Assembly (NCBI RefSeq): GCF_023667495.1
Contig: NZ_JAMOZL010000012.1
Coordinates: forward strand, 186,001 to 250,000
DNA from: Dyadobacter sp. MSC1_007
GTDB taxonomy: Bacteria > Bacteroidota > Bacteroidia > Cytophagales > Spirosomataceae
Length of the DNA stretch: 64,000 nucleotides
Direction: 5' to 3'
The notes beneath the pieces are model-generated. The model saw only the letters and a program-made list of their open reading frames with translations. It did not search any database and was not told the DNA's origin. Both the position numbers and the translations under genes were made by a program. Below are positions 16,691 to 25,183 of this stretch, one piece after another (the stretch's first letter is position 1; each line of letters opens with the position of its first letter).

Positions 16691-16782
16691 AGTGTTTTGG
16701 TGGTTAAGTGATTGTCTGACAGCAAAATTAGCACACGGGTTTTAATACCACCGGGTGATAACAGGACAACCAGAGGGGGGAA

Positions 16783-17508
16783 TTACAACTTTCTAAGTTT
16801 AATGTTCCGGTACCAAACCGTGCTGCCCCAATCCTGTAAACCAATCTTTCCTGAGTAGGTCCCTTTGGCAATAGGGGCTGCTTTGAGACCGCTGTTGCCA
16901 ATGCGCTGTTTCCAGTCCGCACCATTAAGGTCGTGCTCCTGGACCATGAATTCGTTTTGATAGACGGTCAACTTACCTTTTTGAACAACAAAGCGGACCT
17001 GGTTCCATTCGCCTTGCGGATTACCCTCGCGCAAACGCGCATTCGCGACACCAAAAAAGTCGCTCGCACGGTGGGTGTTTTCTTTGGCGCCTTCATAGAT
17101 CTTATCGTCGATCACCTGCAATTCGAGGCCCGTGTCATGCATATTTTTGTATTTGGGAGATTCCTGCACAAAGAAGAAAATACCGCTGTTGGCATATTTG
17201 CTCACTTTCCATTCAGCTTTGAACTCGAAGTCACCGCTAATGACCTCGTCGATCACGATATCCCCGCCATCTTTGGCTTTGTTTCCGGCCCGTTCGGGCA
17301 CATTGAGTTTAATGGCCCCTTGTTCAATCAGCCATGCCGCGCCTACGTTTTTACCGTTATAGGCATGCCAGCCCTTTAAATCCTTCCCATTGAACAACAA
17401 TTTCCAGCCTTCTTTTTTCTCGGTGGTGGAGAGCGTATTATTTGATTGTGCGTGGGCAGAAACAAACAAAAAGCATAACATGAGTGCGGAAATAGAAAAT
17501 CTGATCAT
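16783..17508 (-). CDS. DUF1080 (3-keto-disaccharide hydrolase-like) secreted protein
   Basis: This 241-residue protein has a signal peptide (MIRFSISALMLCFLFVSAHAQ) and one DUF1080 domain: WKLLFNGKDLKGWHAYNGKN, GDFEFKAEWKVSKYANSGIF, GLELQVIDDKIYEG, GEWNQVRFVVQKGKLTVYQN and a final IGLQDWGSTVWYRNIKLRKL. The concanavalin-like jelly-roll fold is typical, and some members hydrolyse 3-keto-glycosides. It is transcribed alone, divergent from the sensor kinase gene at 17618. Confidence 0.92.
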   Translation of the reverse strand: MIRFSISALMLCFLFVSAHAQSNNTLSTTEKKEGWKLLFNGKDLKGWHAYNGKNVGAAWLIEQGAIKLNVPERAGNKAKDGGDIVIDEVISGDFEFKAEWKVSKYANSGIFFFVQESPKYKNMHDTGLELQVIDDKIYEGAKENTHRASDFFGVANARLREGNPQGEWNQVRFVVQKGKLTVYQNEFMVQEHDLNGADWKQRIGNSGLKAAPIAKGTYSGKIGLQDWGSTVWYRNIKLRKL

Positions 17509-17617
17509 AAGGGTTTATATTAATATTTGAATAATAATGGGGAATTGGAGCGGGTAAAATACTGATAAATTTTCATGAAATTGCCTTATTTTTGGGCACA
17601 ACTCTTTTCGTTTGACT

Positions 17618-18706
17618 ATGCGGCCTCATCGTTTCGGGCAAAAGTGGCTGCTGGGTTTTGCCCTCGCGCTGGTTTACATTCCATTACGTACATACATCAA
17701 CGTTCCTGAGGAAGATTGGCACACCATTCCCGGAAAGCTACCGCTTTTCTGCATGGAAATCGTGATCAGTACCGTTTTCTACACTTCCTGGATTTACCTG
17801 GTCGACTGGTTCCTGCAAAAGCTGGCGGTGCTCACCGGGGCGCATAATTCGCCGGAATTCAGTATCTGGAATCAGTTGATCACACTTATCCCTGCGGTAT
17901 TAATGGCTTTTATTTTTCACATGATCCTGGTCCATACCTGGGGATTGATGGATCACTTATGGAGCCCAATACCCAGGAAATTTATGTTCGACCCCAATTG
18001 GCCGATCATCAGGCCGGTTCGGGCGCGCGGTAGTCAGGCACTTACGATCCTCGCATTGATCGCCGCTTATTATTTATGCGTAAACAACCAGGTGCAGGAA
18101 AAGCTGAAAAAGTTGCTTGTAGATTCAGAGAAGCTTGAAAAGGAGAATATGCGAGCCCGGTTCCTTGCCCTGAAAAACCAGGTCAGTCCGCATTTTTTGT
18201 TCAATAACCTGAGCGTATTATCGTCGCTTGTAGAGTCGCGGCCGGAGCAGTCGGCGCAGTTTATTCAGGAACTGTCGGCTGCGTATCGTTACATTCTGGA
18301 ACAATCCGAGCTGGATAAGATCAGTTTGAAGGCGGAAATGAAGTTTCTGGACACCTATATGTACCTGTTGCGGACGAGGTTCAAAGAAAAAGTCGTGCTG
18401 GAAGCAAAGCTTTCGGCTGATGACCTGGAAAGGTATTCGGTGATCCCGCTTACTTTACAGCTGCTTGTGGAAAATGCGGTGAAACACAATACGATGTCGG
18501 CGTCGAATCCGCTCATTATCAGTATTGAGATTGCAGATCAAAAGCTGGTTGTTCGCAATGCATTGCAAATAAGGTTATTAGATGAACCTACAACGCAATT
18601 GGGCCTTAAAAATATCATTAACCGGTATAAGCTCTTACAGGATAAAGATGTTATTATTGAAAAAACGGACACCCATTTTACCGTAAAAATTCCATTGCTA
18701 TCATGA
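17618..18706 (+). CDS. LytS/YehU-type sensor histidine kinase (first pair)
   Basis: This 362-residue membrane kinase has four predicted transmembrane segments in the first 170 residues. A linker helix (KLKKLLVDSEKLEKENMRAR) and the His_kinase domain follow, with the phospho-acceptor box QVSPHFLFNNLSVLSSLVES and the ATP-binding N-box LVENAVKHN. The ATG at 17618 begins the first hydrophobic region; a TTG six bases upstream is less likely. A TATTTTTG element is at 17587-17594. Its stop overlaps the start of the response regulator gene (ATGA), so translation is coupled. The signal sensed is unknown. Confidence 0.92.
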   Translation: MRPHRFGQKWLLGFALALVYIPLRTYINVPEEDWHTIPGKLPLFCMEIVISTVFYTSWIYLVDWFLQKLAVLTGAHNSPEFSIWNQLITLIPAVLMAFIFHMILVHTWGLMDHLWSPIPRKFMFDPNWPIIRPVRARGSQALTILALIAAYYLCVNNQVQEKLKKLLVDSEKLEKENMRARFLALKNQVSPHFLFNNLSVLSSLVESRPEQSAQFIQELSAAYRYILEQSELDKISLKAEMKFLDTYMYLLRTRFKEKVVLEAKLSADDLERYSVIPLTLQLLVENAVKHNTMSASNPLIISIEIADQKLVVRNALQIRLLDEPTTQLGLKNIINRYKLLQDKDVIIEKTDTHFTVKIPLLS

Positions 18707-19470
18707 ATGTGCTCATTGTTGAAGACGAGGAACTGAGTGCCGAGCGCCTGCAAAAAATGATTTTCGGGATTGATCCGGCCATCCGTGTTTTGGCGACGAT
18801 CCCTTCGGTCCTGGAAACGATCAGCTATCTTCAAAACGAAGATAATACGCAGCCCGACCTTATATTTCTCGATATTCATCTCGAAGATGATAATGGTTTC
18901 AAGATCATAGAAAGCCAGAATTTGATGATCCCGATCATTTTCACGACCGCATTTGACGAATATATGCTGAGGGCATTCCGGGCGCACAGTATCGATTACC
19001 TCTTAAAACCGATCAATCCACTGGAATTGCAGGCCTCTTTATTAAAGTTTAAAAAGATAAACAATGCCTCGCATCCCACTTCGAATTCGCATATCATAGA
19101 AGCAATTCAAACCATCCGCACGCCGGAAAAGTACAAAGACAGGTTTCTTGTAACGGCTGGTTCGCGGATATTCTCTTTCAAGACATCGGAAATAGCCTAT
19201 TTTACAATTGAAGAAAGGGCTACTTTTCTCCGCTTGTTCGATGGCCGGCATTTTGCGGTGGAATATAGCCTGGAAAAACTCGTGCAAATGCTTAACCCTT
19301 CCGATTTTTTCCGGATTAATCGCACGCTACTTATTTCGGTCAATGCGATCCGCGATATCCATACGATTTCGGCCGGTAAATTGAAAATAGATCTCGAACC
19401 GACAACTACACATGAAGCGTATGTGAGTTCGGAAAGGATCACGGAGTTTAAAAACTGGCTCGGTAAATAA
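18703..19470 (+). CDS. LytTR-family response regulator (first pair)
   Basis: This 255-residue regulator has an N-terminal receiver with the acidic pocket VEDEE and the phospho-aspartate in LIFLDIHLEDDNG, then LLKPINPLEL. A C-terminal LytTR DNA-binding domain follows, with FLVTAGSRIFSFKTSEIAYF and FRINRTLLISVNAI. It overlaps the kinase gene by four bases. The targets are unknown; the AraC-type gene follows at 19554. Confidence 0.93.
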   Translation: MNVLIVEDEELSAERLQKMIFGIDPAIRVLATIPSVLETISYLQNEDNTQPDLIFLDIHLEDDNGFKIIESQNLMIPIIFTTAFDEYMLRAFRAHSIDYLLKPINPLELQASLLKFKKINNASHPTSNSHIIEAIQTIRTPEKYKDRFLVTAGSRIFSFKTSEIAYFTIEERATFLRLFDGRHFAVEYSLEKLVQMLNPSDFFRINRTLLISVNAIRDIHTISAGKLKIDLEPTTTHEAYVSSERITEFKNWLGK

Positions 19471-19553
19471 CCAGTGGTTGACTTCTGCATTTAAAAAGGC
19501 CTGTTCGCACACCGAAATCCGGCGTTCCGCGATTTGTATTTTCATTGGAATGT

Positions 19554-20390
19554 ATGATTCGCAAACTTGGGTTGAAACAGCAGCCGGTTTGTGTTATGAT
19601 TCAATTCAATGCGCATAAAAAGTATCACTTGCTTCAAAGCAAAACGAAGGTTTGGGAAACTCATAATGAGCTTACTCCACATTATCGCATGATTTTTATC
19701 CGGTCGGGCGAGGGGAAATTTAGTCTGGAAGGCAAGCTCTATGATTATGTCAAACAAGGGGTTATCCTGCTTAGGCCCGGCCAGCATCCTATTTTCCAGG
19801 AAGATGACAATGCCGAAATTTTCGTGATAGCATTCGATACCTGGCTTGCGGATGATTTTTTACAGAAAAAAGAATTCAGTCCGGATTTTGCAGATACTTA
19901 CAAACAAGCTGAAAATCTGTGCAATAGCATCCGGCTGAGCCAGGGCAGGCCACTTCAAAACGAACGCGACGCACAAACGGTCGTGTACCTCATTAACCAG
20001 ATCCTTTTCGAGGTAACCCAGCAACCGACATCGCATAATAAGCTTATTCGTGGCAGTATTGACCTCATTGTCATAATTTTAGCAAGAAATAATTTTGAGA
20101 GTAAAAAAATAGAAGAGAAGACCAGCCAGCAGCACCTTGCTGACGGGATCATCGGATATCTTCGTAATCAGCTGCACGAAAACAAAAATATCCGCATTCC
20201 AGAGCTCCTGATGCACTTTAATATCTCCGAAGAAGTGGCTAATCTCTGTGTGCTTAACCAAACCGGAATGTCACTGAGAAACTTCATTTTCAAGTACAAG
20301 GCAGATCTCTTTAAAAGCCGGATGTTGAAGGTCGACATTATGGAGCTGTCGCCCTATCTGCACCCGAAATCCTCCCGATTATCGGTTTAA
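19554..20390 (+). CDS. AraC-type regulator lacking the second HTH
   Basis: This 278-residue protein has an N-terminal cupin-like half (LTPHYRMIFIRSGEGKFSLE, VILLRPGQHPIF). Its C-terminal half begins as an AraC DNA-binding domain: LADGIIGYLRNQLHENKNI, then IRIPELLMHFNISEEV and TGMSLRNFIFKYKADLFKSRML. It stops about 20 residues after this first helix-turn-helix; the second one, with its GF.d.SYFsr.FK motif, is missing. Scanning the next bases in other frames shows no continuation. DNA binding is therefore uncertain. The ATG at 19554 is used because an upstream in-frame TTG at 19545 is weak. Confidence 0.75.
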   Translation: MIRKLGLKQQPVCVMIQFNAHKKYHLLQSKTKVWETHNELTPHYRMIFIRSGEGKFSLEGKLYDYVKQGVILLRPGQHPIFQEDDNAEIFVIAFDTWLADDFLQKKEFSPDFADTYKQAENLCNSIRLSQGRPLQNERDAQTVVYLINQILFEVTQQPTSHNKLIRGSIDLIVIILARNNFESKKIEEKTSQQHLADGIIGYLRNQLHENKNIRIPELLMHFNISEEVANLCVLNQTGMSLRNFIFKYKADLFKSRMLKVDIMELSPYLHPKSSRLSV

Positions 20391-20529
20391 TTACTTTAAC
20401 CTGGCAATTCGTTGACTGCCGCAACATATCAGCTGTGCGGTTCGATTTATTTTACGGAAGCTGTTGCATTATCAAATTTCGGGTAAAATCATGACCTTTG
20501 CGCATTCACCAGCACACCTTTTTTGGCGC

Positions 20530-23328
20530 ATGCGTATGAAACCTGCCTCCTTACTTCTGCTTGTTTTTGTACTCAGTTTCAGGGCGGTTTTCGCTCAACA
20601 CGAAACGCCGCTGCAATCGCTCAATCAATATGTAGCGTTTTTGACAGAGTCGTCGGAAATCGTGATCCGTCGGTTTGAGATTTTGCAAACCTACCGGGAA
20701 AATGTAGCTCAATACAGTAAAAGACCTGAATATGGTTTGAGATTATCCTCATCAGGACCATTAGAAGAATATTACTACAAAAAAGCATTGGAAGGGAACG
20801 GCCTTAAACCTGCCGAAAAGAAACAACTGAATGCCGGTGCTGAAAACATCTGGCAAACATATAACAAGCTCGACGAGGCGTTCAAAAGTCTGGAAACTTA
20901 CGCTCGGTTGAAGGATTACGAACGCGATAACCTTAAAAAATCGGATGCATTGATCCGGGATATGCTGGCGATTTTTGAACGTTTCGGTCAGGATAAAACA
21001 GCTTTATACCGACAAATCAGGCAGATTTACCACAAATATCAACCTTATTCGGCAACGGATCCTTACCTGGTGACGGAGAAGGCGATGGAGGAAGTAATCG
21101 CGAGCCAGCAGCAACTGCTCGATGCATTGCCTTTTTACCTCAATGAAGAAACCCGGGCCGAATGGCCGGTGTCGCTGGTGCGGGAGAGCATGCTAAATGA
21201 CGAGAAAATGCTCGCGACTTTTGGGAATACAAAATCCCAGCTCGAATATCCAGCTTCGGATATGGTGGGCAGTTTTAAAGCGGCTTTGATTTCAATGCAG
21301 GACATTAAACGGAGGGCGCTGGATGACCATAATTTCGCTGCGCAACAGTCGGCCAGGCATGGAAATGAGGTTTATATGTCGCTTTTGAAGCAGTTTAACC
21401 AGGATATGCTGGAAATGCATAAGGCATTTGTCAAATACAGCGTACCGGCGAAACGGCTGCTTTTTTATCCGGCATTCAGCCCGGTAATGAAGGCGGAAGC
21501 TGCCAATGAAGTGGCTACTAGCGGCAAGCAAACGCCGCCGTTTGCAGACAAGCCGATCCCTTCTTTAGATGTCAAAAAAGCATCGCTACCAGCCAGTGCG
21601 GAAATGATCCGGACGCTGAACCAGTATGTTGATTTTATCAATGAATCACTGCGGCAAATGCATCGGTTGCAAATGATCGTGCGTAATTATCAAAGTACAG
21701 CCGAATATTACCGCGATCCGGCAAAAGCCCAAAAACGGGCGAACCTGAGCTATTCGCATGAGGATTTCAAAGTTCCGGCCTCGGAGTATGCATTGCTGCT
21801 GAGCGCCAGTGCGTCGATCCCGCAGCCATACCGTAACGCCGTAACCGCCCAGGCCGATGTGCTCATGAATATCCTGAAAGAAATGGATGGCCTCAGCATT
21901 GAACTGATCGGTTATACCTCGGAAAAGCGATACCTGAAAGACCAGCTGCAACGTTCGGACGCTATCTTGGACCGCTATCTTGTGCTTTTTGATATTTTGG
22001 ATAAAAAGAAAGAACAACTCTACACCGACATCCGCCGCATTCATGAAAGCTATCCCAATGCGACACCTGCCAGCTCGTGGTACGTTGCCGGGACTGCCAT
22101 GCTCAAAACCATGGATAGTGGTCATAATGTGATGTTTAGCGTGCGTGATTACCTCAAAGGAGAGGCTGCCGGACTTCCCAAAACAGATGACCTCGAAGCA
22201 GATAGCCGACAGCTTATCGCAGATGAATACAAAAATATGAAGGGCTTGCAACGCTATGGCCGGAACAATGGGCTTTGTCCGTACACCTGGTATGAGGATC
22301 TGGGCGCTAATTCTACAAGGTTCGCAGAGAAAGTGCAGAAGTATAAGCCGTCGTCGTCAGCGACTTCTGCGCATCCCTACGAGTCGTTTTTCTATTTCTA
22401 CAATAATGAGCTGGTTTACGAATACAACAATTTTATCGAGCTTTCGAAAGCTGGATTATTGAAAACCATCAACCAGCCCGACGTTTTTGCCTTTCGCAGG
22501 ACTTCGCCTCAACCGTTAATTACACCACCAGCAAATAAGCCCGAGCCGAAAATCGAGAAGCAAGATGTTCCTCCGGCACACGTTGATGTGGCTAACACAC
22601 AGGCGGATGTTCCGGGCAACCCTCAATCACCCGCGCGCCAGGAAGCACGCCCCGCCACAAATGAAGCCGCGTCCGTTACGCAAGTGCGCCGCGATACTGT
22701 ATACGTCGAGCGGGTACGCGTTGACACGGTTTTTGTGGACCGAAATGCGCAATTGCAGAATATGACCCGCTCGCTGGAAGGCTTCGCGCCTAATAATATG
22801 GTATTGCTGCTCGATGTGTCTTCTTCCATGAACTCGCCTTACAAAATGCCGCTGCTCAAAAGGTCTATCAAGTCGCTATTGACGCTCGTCCGGCCGGAAG
22901 ATATGATCTCCATTGTGTTGTATTCCGGAAAGGCGCGTGTGGTCCTTAAACCGACCTCGGGATCCAAAGCCGCTGAAATTTCCCGGATGATCGATCTATT
23001 GCAATCTGATGGTGATACTGATGGCAATGAAGGCATTAAGCTGGCTTACAAAACCGCCAACAAGCAATATATCCGGGCTGGCAACAACCGCATTGTACTC
23101 GCAACAGATGGTGAATTTCCAGTCAGTGCAGAAGTCACTGACATGATTCGCCAGAACGCGCGACAGGACGTATATTTAAGTATATTCACCTTCGGACGAA
23201 ATGAACACACCGGCCAGAAATTGAAAAAACTAAGCGAACTGGGCATGGGTTCCTACGCGCACGTAACCGACGCCAGCGCGGATTTACAACTTATCCTCGA
23301 AGCACAGGCGAAAAGGAGTAAGGAGTAA
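20530..23328 (+). CDS. Secreted VWA protein with a duplicated helical domain
   Basis: This 932-residue protein begins with a signal peptide (MRMKPASLLLLVFVLSFRAV, cleavage near VFAQ). The ATG at 20530 is chosen for this reason. A helical domain of about 310 residues occurs twice, starting LNQYVAFLTES near residue 31 and LNQYVDFINES near residue 363. The copies share YERDNLKKSDALI against YLKDQLQRSDAIL, and QIRQIYHKY against DIRRIHESY. A proline-rich linker with RRDTVYVERVRVDTVFVDR follows. Then comes a C-terminal von Willebrand A domain with an intact MIDAS (DVSSS near residue 762, the later ATDGEF). The VWA suggests metal-dependent protein binding at the cell surface or in the periplasm. No partner gene is adjacent. 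The repeated domain was not recognised. Confidence 0.88.
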   Translation: MRMKPASLLLLVFVLSFRAVFAQHETPLQSLNQYVAFLTESSEIVIRRFEILQTYRENVAQYSKRPEYGLRLSSSGPLEEYYYKKALEGNGLKPAEKKQLNAGAENIWQTYNKLDEAFKSLETYARLKDYERDNLKKSDALIRDMLAIFERFGQDKTALYRQIRQIYHKYQPYSATDPYLVTEKAMEEVIASQQQLLDALPFYLNEETRAEWPVSLVRESMLNDEKMLATFGNTKSQLEYPASDMVGSFKAALISMQDIKRRALDDHNFAAQQSARHGNEVYMSLLKQFNQDMLEMHKAFVKYSVPAKRLLFYPAFSPVMKAEAANEVATSGKQTPPFADKPIPSLDVKKASLPASAEMIRTLNQYVDFINESLRQMHRLQMIVRNYQSTAEYYRDPAKAQKRANLSYSHEDFKVPASEYALLLSASASIPQPYRNAVTAQADVLMNILKEMDGLSIELIGYTSEKRYLKDQLQRSDAILDRYLVLFDILDKKKEQLYTDIRRIHESYPNATPASSWYVAGTAMLKTMDSGHNVMFSVRDYLKGEAAGLPKTDDLEADSRQLIADEYKNMKGLQRYGRNNGLCPYTWYEDLGANSTRFAEKVQKYKPSSSATSAHPYESFFYFYNNELVYEYNNFIELSKAGLLKTINQPDVFAFRRTSPQPLITPPANKPEPKIEKQDVPPAHVDVANTQADVPGNPQSPARQEARPATNEAASVTQVRRDTVYVERVRVDTVFVDRNAQLQNMTRSLEGFAPNNMVLLLDVSSSMNSPYKMPLLKRSIKSLLTLVRPEDMISIVLYSGKARVVLKPTSGSKAAEISRMIDLLQSDGDTDGNEGIKLAYKTANKQYIRAGNNRIVLATDGEFPVSAEVTDMIRQNARQDVYLSIFTFGRNEHTGQKLKKLSELGMGSYAHVTDASADLQLILEAQAKRSKE

Positions 23329-23334
23329 GGACAA

Positions 23335-23364
23335 GGGAGGAAGGGGAATAGGGAGGAAGGGGGG
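23335..23364 (+). other. Candidate G-quadruplex motif in the 3' region
   Basis: Four G runs (23335-23337, 23343-23346, 23351-23353, 23359-23364) are separated by loops of 5, 4 and 5 bases, fitting G3+N1-7. It lies 7 bases after the stop codon of the VWA gene, inside a longer purine-rich tract. Confidence 0.45.
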
Positions 23365-23379
23365 CAAGCGGGAGGAGCG

Positions 23380-23417
23380 AGTAGGGACGAATGGAGAAGA
23401 AGACCTTCGTCCCTACT
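23380..23417. terminator. Hairpin in a purine/pyrimidine inverted repeat
   Basis: Perfect 12-base arms AGTAGGGACGAA (23380-23391) and TTCGTCCCTACT (23406-23417) form the core of a longer imperfect inverted repeat over about 23330-23455, purine-rich on the left and pyrimidine-rich on the right. It lies between two convergent genes and probably ends transcription of both. Confidence 0.6.
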
Positions 23418-23455
23418 CCCTTTATCCCTTCCTCCCTTCATTTCCTCCCTTTCCC

Positions 23456-23890
23456 TCACATCGTTGCTTCCTGGGATGGGAAGTTGATCATCCAGCGAAC
23501 GCCATATTTGTCTGCAAAAGCGCCGAAATAATCACCCCAGAATGCATCTTCCAGTGGCATTTCGATTACTCCACCTACGGAAAGCCCGTTGAAAAGGCGG
23601 TCGGCTTCTTCGCGGCTGTCTGCAAACACCGATATGTAATTGTTATTACCGACTTCAAGCGTGTGACCTGCCGATGGAATGATGTCCGAAGCCATCAAAA
23701 TGTCGCCATTGCCGATAGGCAGCGAAATGTGCATGATCCTGTTCCGCTCATTTTCGGGCAATTGTTCCGACCCCGGTGCACCGTCCATTTTGTGAACACC
23801 AAGGAATTCTCCACCAAATACAGATTTGTAGAAAATAAAAGCCTCCTCCGCATTTCCGTCGAAGTTCAGGTAAGGATTGATTTTAGGCAT
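23456..23890 (-). CDS. VOC/PhnB-like protein
   Basis: This 144-residue PhnB-like protein contains NPYLNFDGNAEEAFIFYKSV, FGGEFLGVHKM, MHISLPIGNGDILMASD, EMPLEDAFWGDYFGAFADKYGV and RWMINF. It is the fourth VOC protein in the window. The reaction is unknown. It is transcribed alone; about 190 bases without another gene separate its start from the convergent end of the NmrA gene, and nothing was recognised there. Confidence 0.9.
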   Translation of the reverse strand: MPKINPYLNFDGNAEEAFIFYKSVFGGEFLGVHKMDGAPGSEQLPENERNRIMHISLPIGNGDILMASDIIPSAGHTLEVGNNNYISVFADSREEADRLFNGLSVGGVIEMPLEDAFWGDYFGAFADKYGVRWMINFPSQEATM

Positions 23891-24076
23891 AGCTAAAAGA
23901 TTAAGGTGAAAGATATAGATGACTACTTTTTGTTCAATGCAAAGCTAGTCGGTTCGGTGGGAATGCAAGCGCCGTGAAAGTGACATCTACAGGGGGTGCA
24001 TGCGCCAAGTTTCATCGCGCTTGTTAGTGGTTTCCGCTGTTCACGGGAGCTTATTGGTAAGTTTTTGATTGACCGA

Positions 24077-24982
24077 TCAGGCCAGTACTTCCCTGATCTT
24101 CGTCCACTTGATATCCGGATAGCGATCATTGTCAAGCGGATTCAATTTGGGAAGTCCGCTTAGCATATTGTGAAGATATTGCATGCCTTGCCAGGGCGGG
24201 AATACCTCGTTTCGGGCAGGCATAATCGTGCGCATAGCTTTAATCATAAATTGTAGCATGCCCAATCCGCCGATTCGGAATGTTTTGAATTCCTTTCCTT
24301 TTGCCTCACTGGCAGCGATTCTAATGTCATTGATGGATGCGACTTGACCGGCTATTCGGAGAAAACGGGGAGTGTCGCCGTCTAATGCGGCTTCCGCGGT
24401 AAATTGGGCCGTGTTTTTGAGCGTTGTAAAATCCATGGGTTGCTCAACGTCGCCCCAATATATCACTTTGGCCGGTCCGGAAAGAACTACGGGCGCTTCG
24501 TCTTTGAGCAAGTCCATAAACATTCCATTGAGAATAGATGTGGACTGAATGGGCGCGCTGTTGAGGATCATGGAAAACTCACGCCGCAAATCCAGATTTC
24601 GGTTAGAGCCGTCAGGTAACTTAGTGAAATCAACGCAATAATCCGATGGTATAAAACGAGGAACACCGGCACCCACAGCCGCTTTAAGGAGGTTGGATTG
24701 CATGTTAACAATTACATCTCGCAGCCCCGACAGTGCAGAGACTACGCAATCTGCATTCTTGCACGCCTCTGTGAGGGTGATAACGTTTTGGTAATCGAGC
24801 GCAATAACAGTAGCCCCGGCCCGTCGTAATGCCTCCGTCCGGGCGATCGAGGTGTCTTTGCGTACGAGGGCCTTAACGTGTGTATGGCGAGCGAGTAAAT
24901 AGTGTGTGATAAGGTTCCCAAGATGGCCAGTCGCGCCTGCGACGACGATAGTTTTATTGCCAGTGCTCTGTTCGTCAATCAT
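24077..24982 (-). CDS. NmrA-family NAD(P)-binding reductase
   Basis: This 301-residue protein has an N-terminal Rossmann fold with the glycine motif VAGATGHLGN (about residues 13-22), KALVRKDTS, and the NmrA/isoflavone-reductase pattern GVPRFIPSDYCVDF. It lacks the Tyr-x-x-x-Lys of classical short-chain dehydrogenases. The later part (TSILNGMFMDLL, GDVEQPMDFTTL) also fits aromatic alcohol reductase-like or redox-sensing members. Function is undetermined. It has an about 200-base divergent upstream region shared with the metalloprotease gene, containing several GTTACT and AGTAAC half-sites. Confidence 0.85.
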   Translation of the reverse strand: MIDEQSTGNKTIVVAGATGHLGNLITHYLLARHTHVKALVRKDTSIARTEALRRAGATVIALDYQNVITLTEACKNADCVVSALSGLRDVIVNMQSNLLKAAVGAGVPRFIPSDYCVDFTKLPDGSNRNLDLRREFSMILNSAPIQSTSILNGMFMDLLKDEAPVVLSGPAKVIYWGDVEQPMDFTTLKNTAQFTAEAALDGDTPRFLRIAGQVASINDIRIAASEAKGKEFKTFRIGGLGMLQFMIKAMRTIMPARNEVFPPWQGMQYLHNMLSGLPKLNPLDNDRYPDIKWTKIREVLA

Positions 24983-25183
24983 TTAGTCGGTTACTTTCCA
25001 AGTTTTTGTGCACTTGTAGTAAAAGGCCTGATTAAACAACTATGCCAGAGATGGTTAAAAGTATATTCATACTGGTTACTTACCACCGATTGTATTCGTC
25101 GAAAACGACTTTTTAGTAACTATTTGCGCTTACCATTTGCTACAAAGTGGGCGCTGAATTTATAGGTATTAAATAATGTCGTC

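Noticed and set aside
24983..25183. HxlR-type operator between the NmrA and metalloprotease genes
   Set aside because: Only scattered GTTACT and AGTAAC half-sites with irregular spacing were seen, and no HxlR gene is adjacent.
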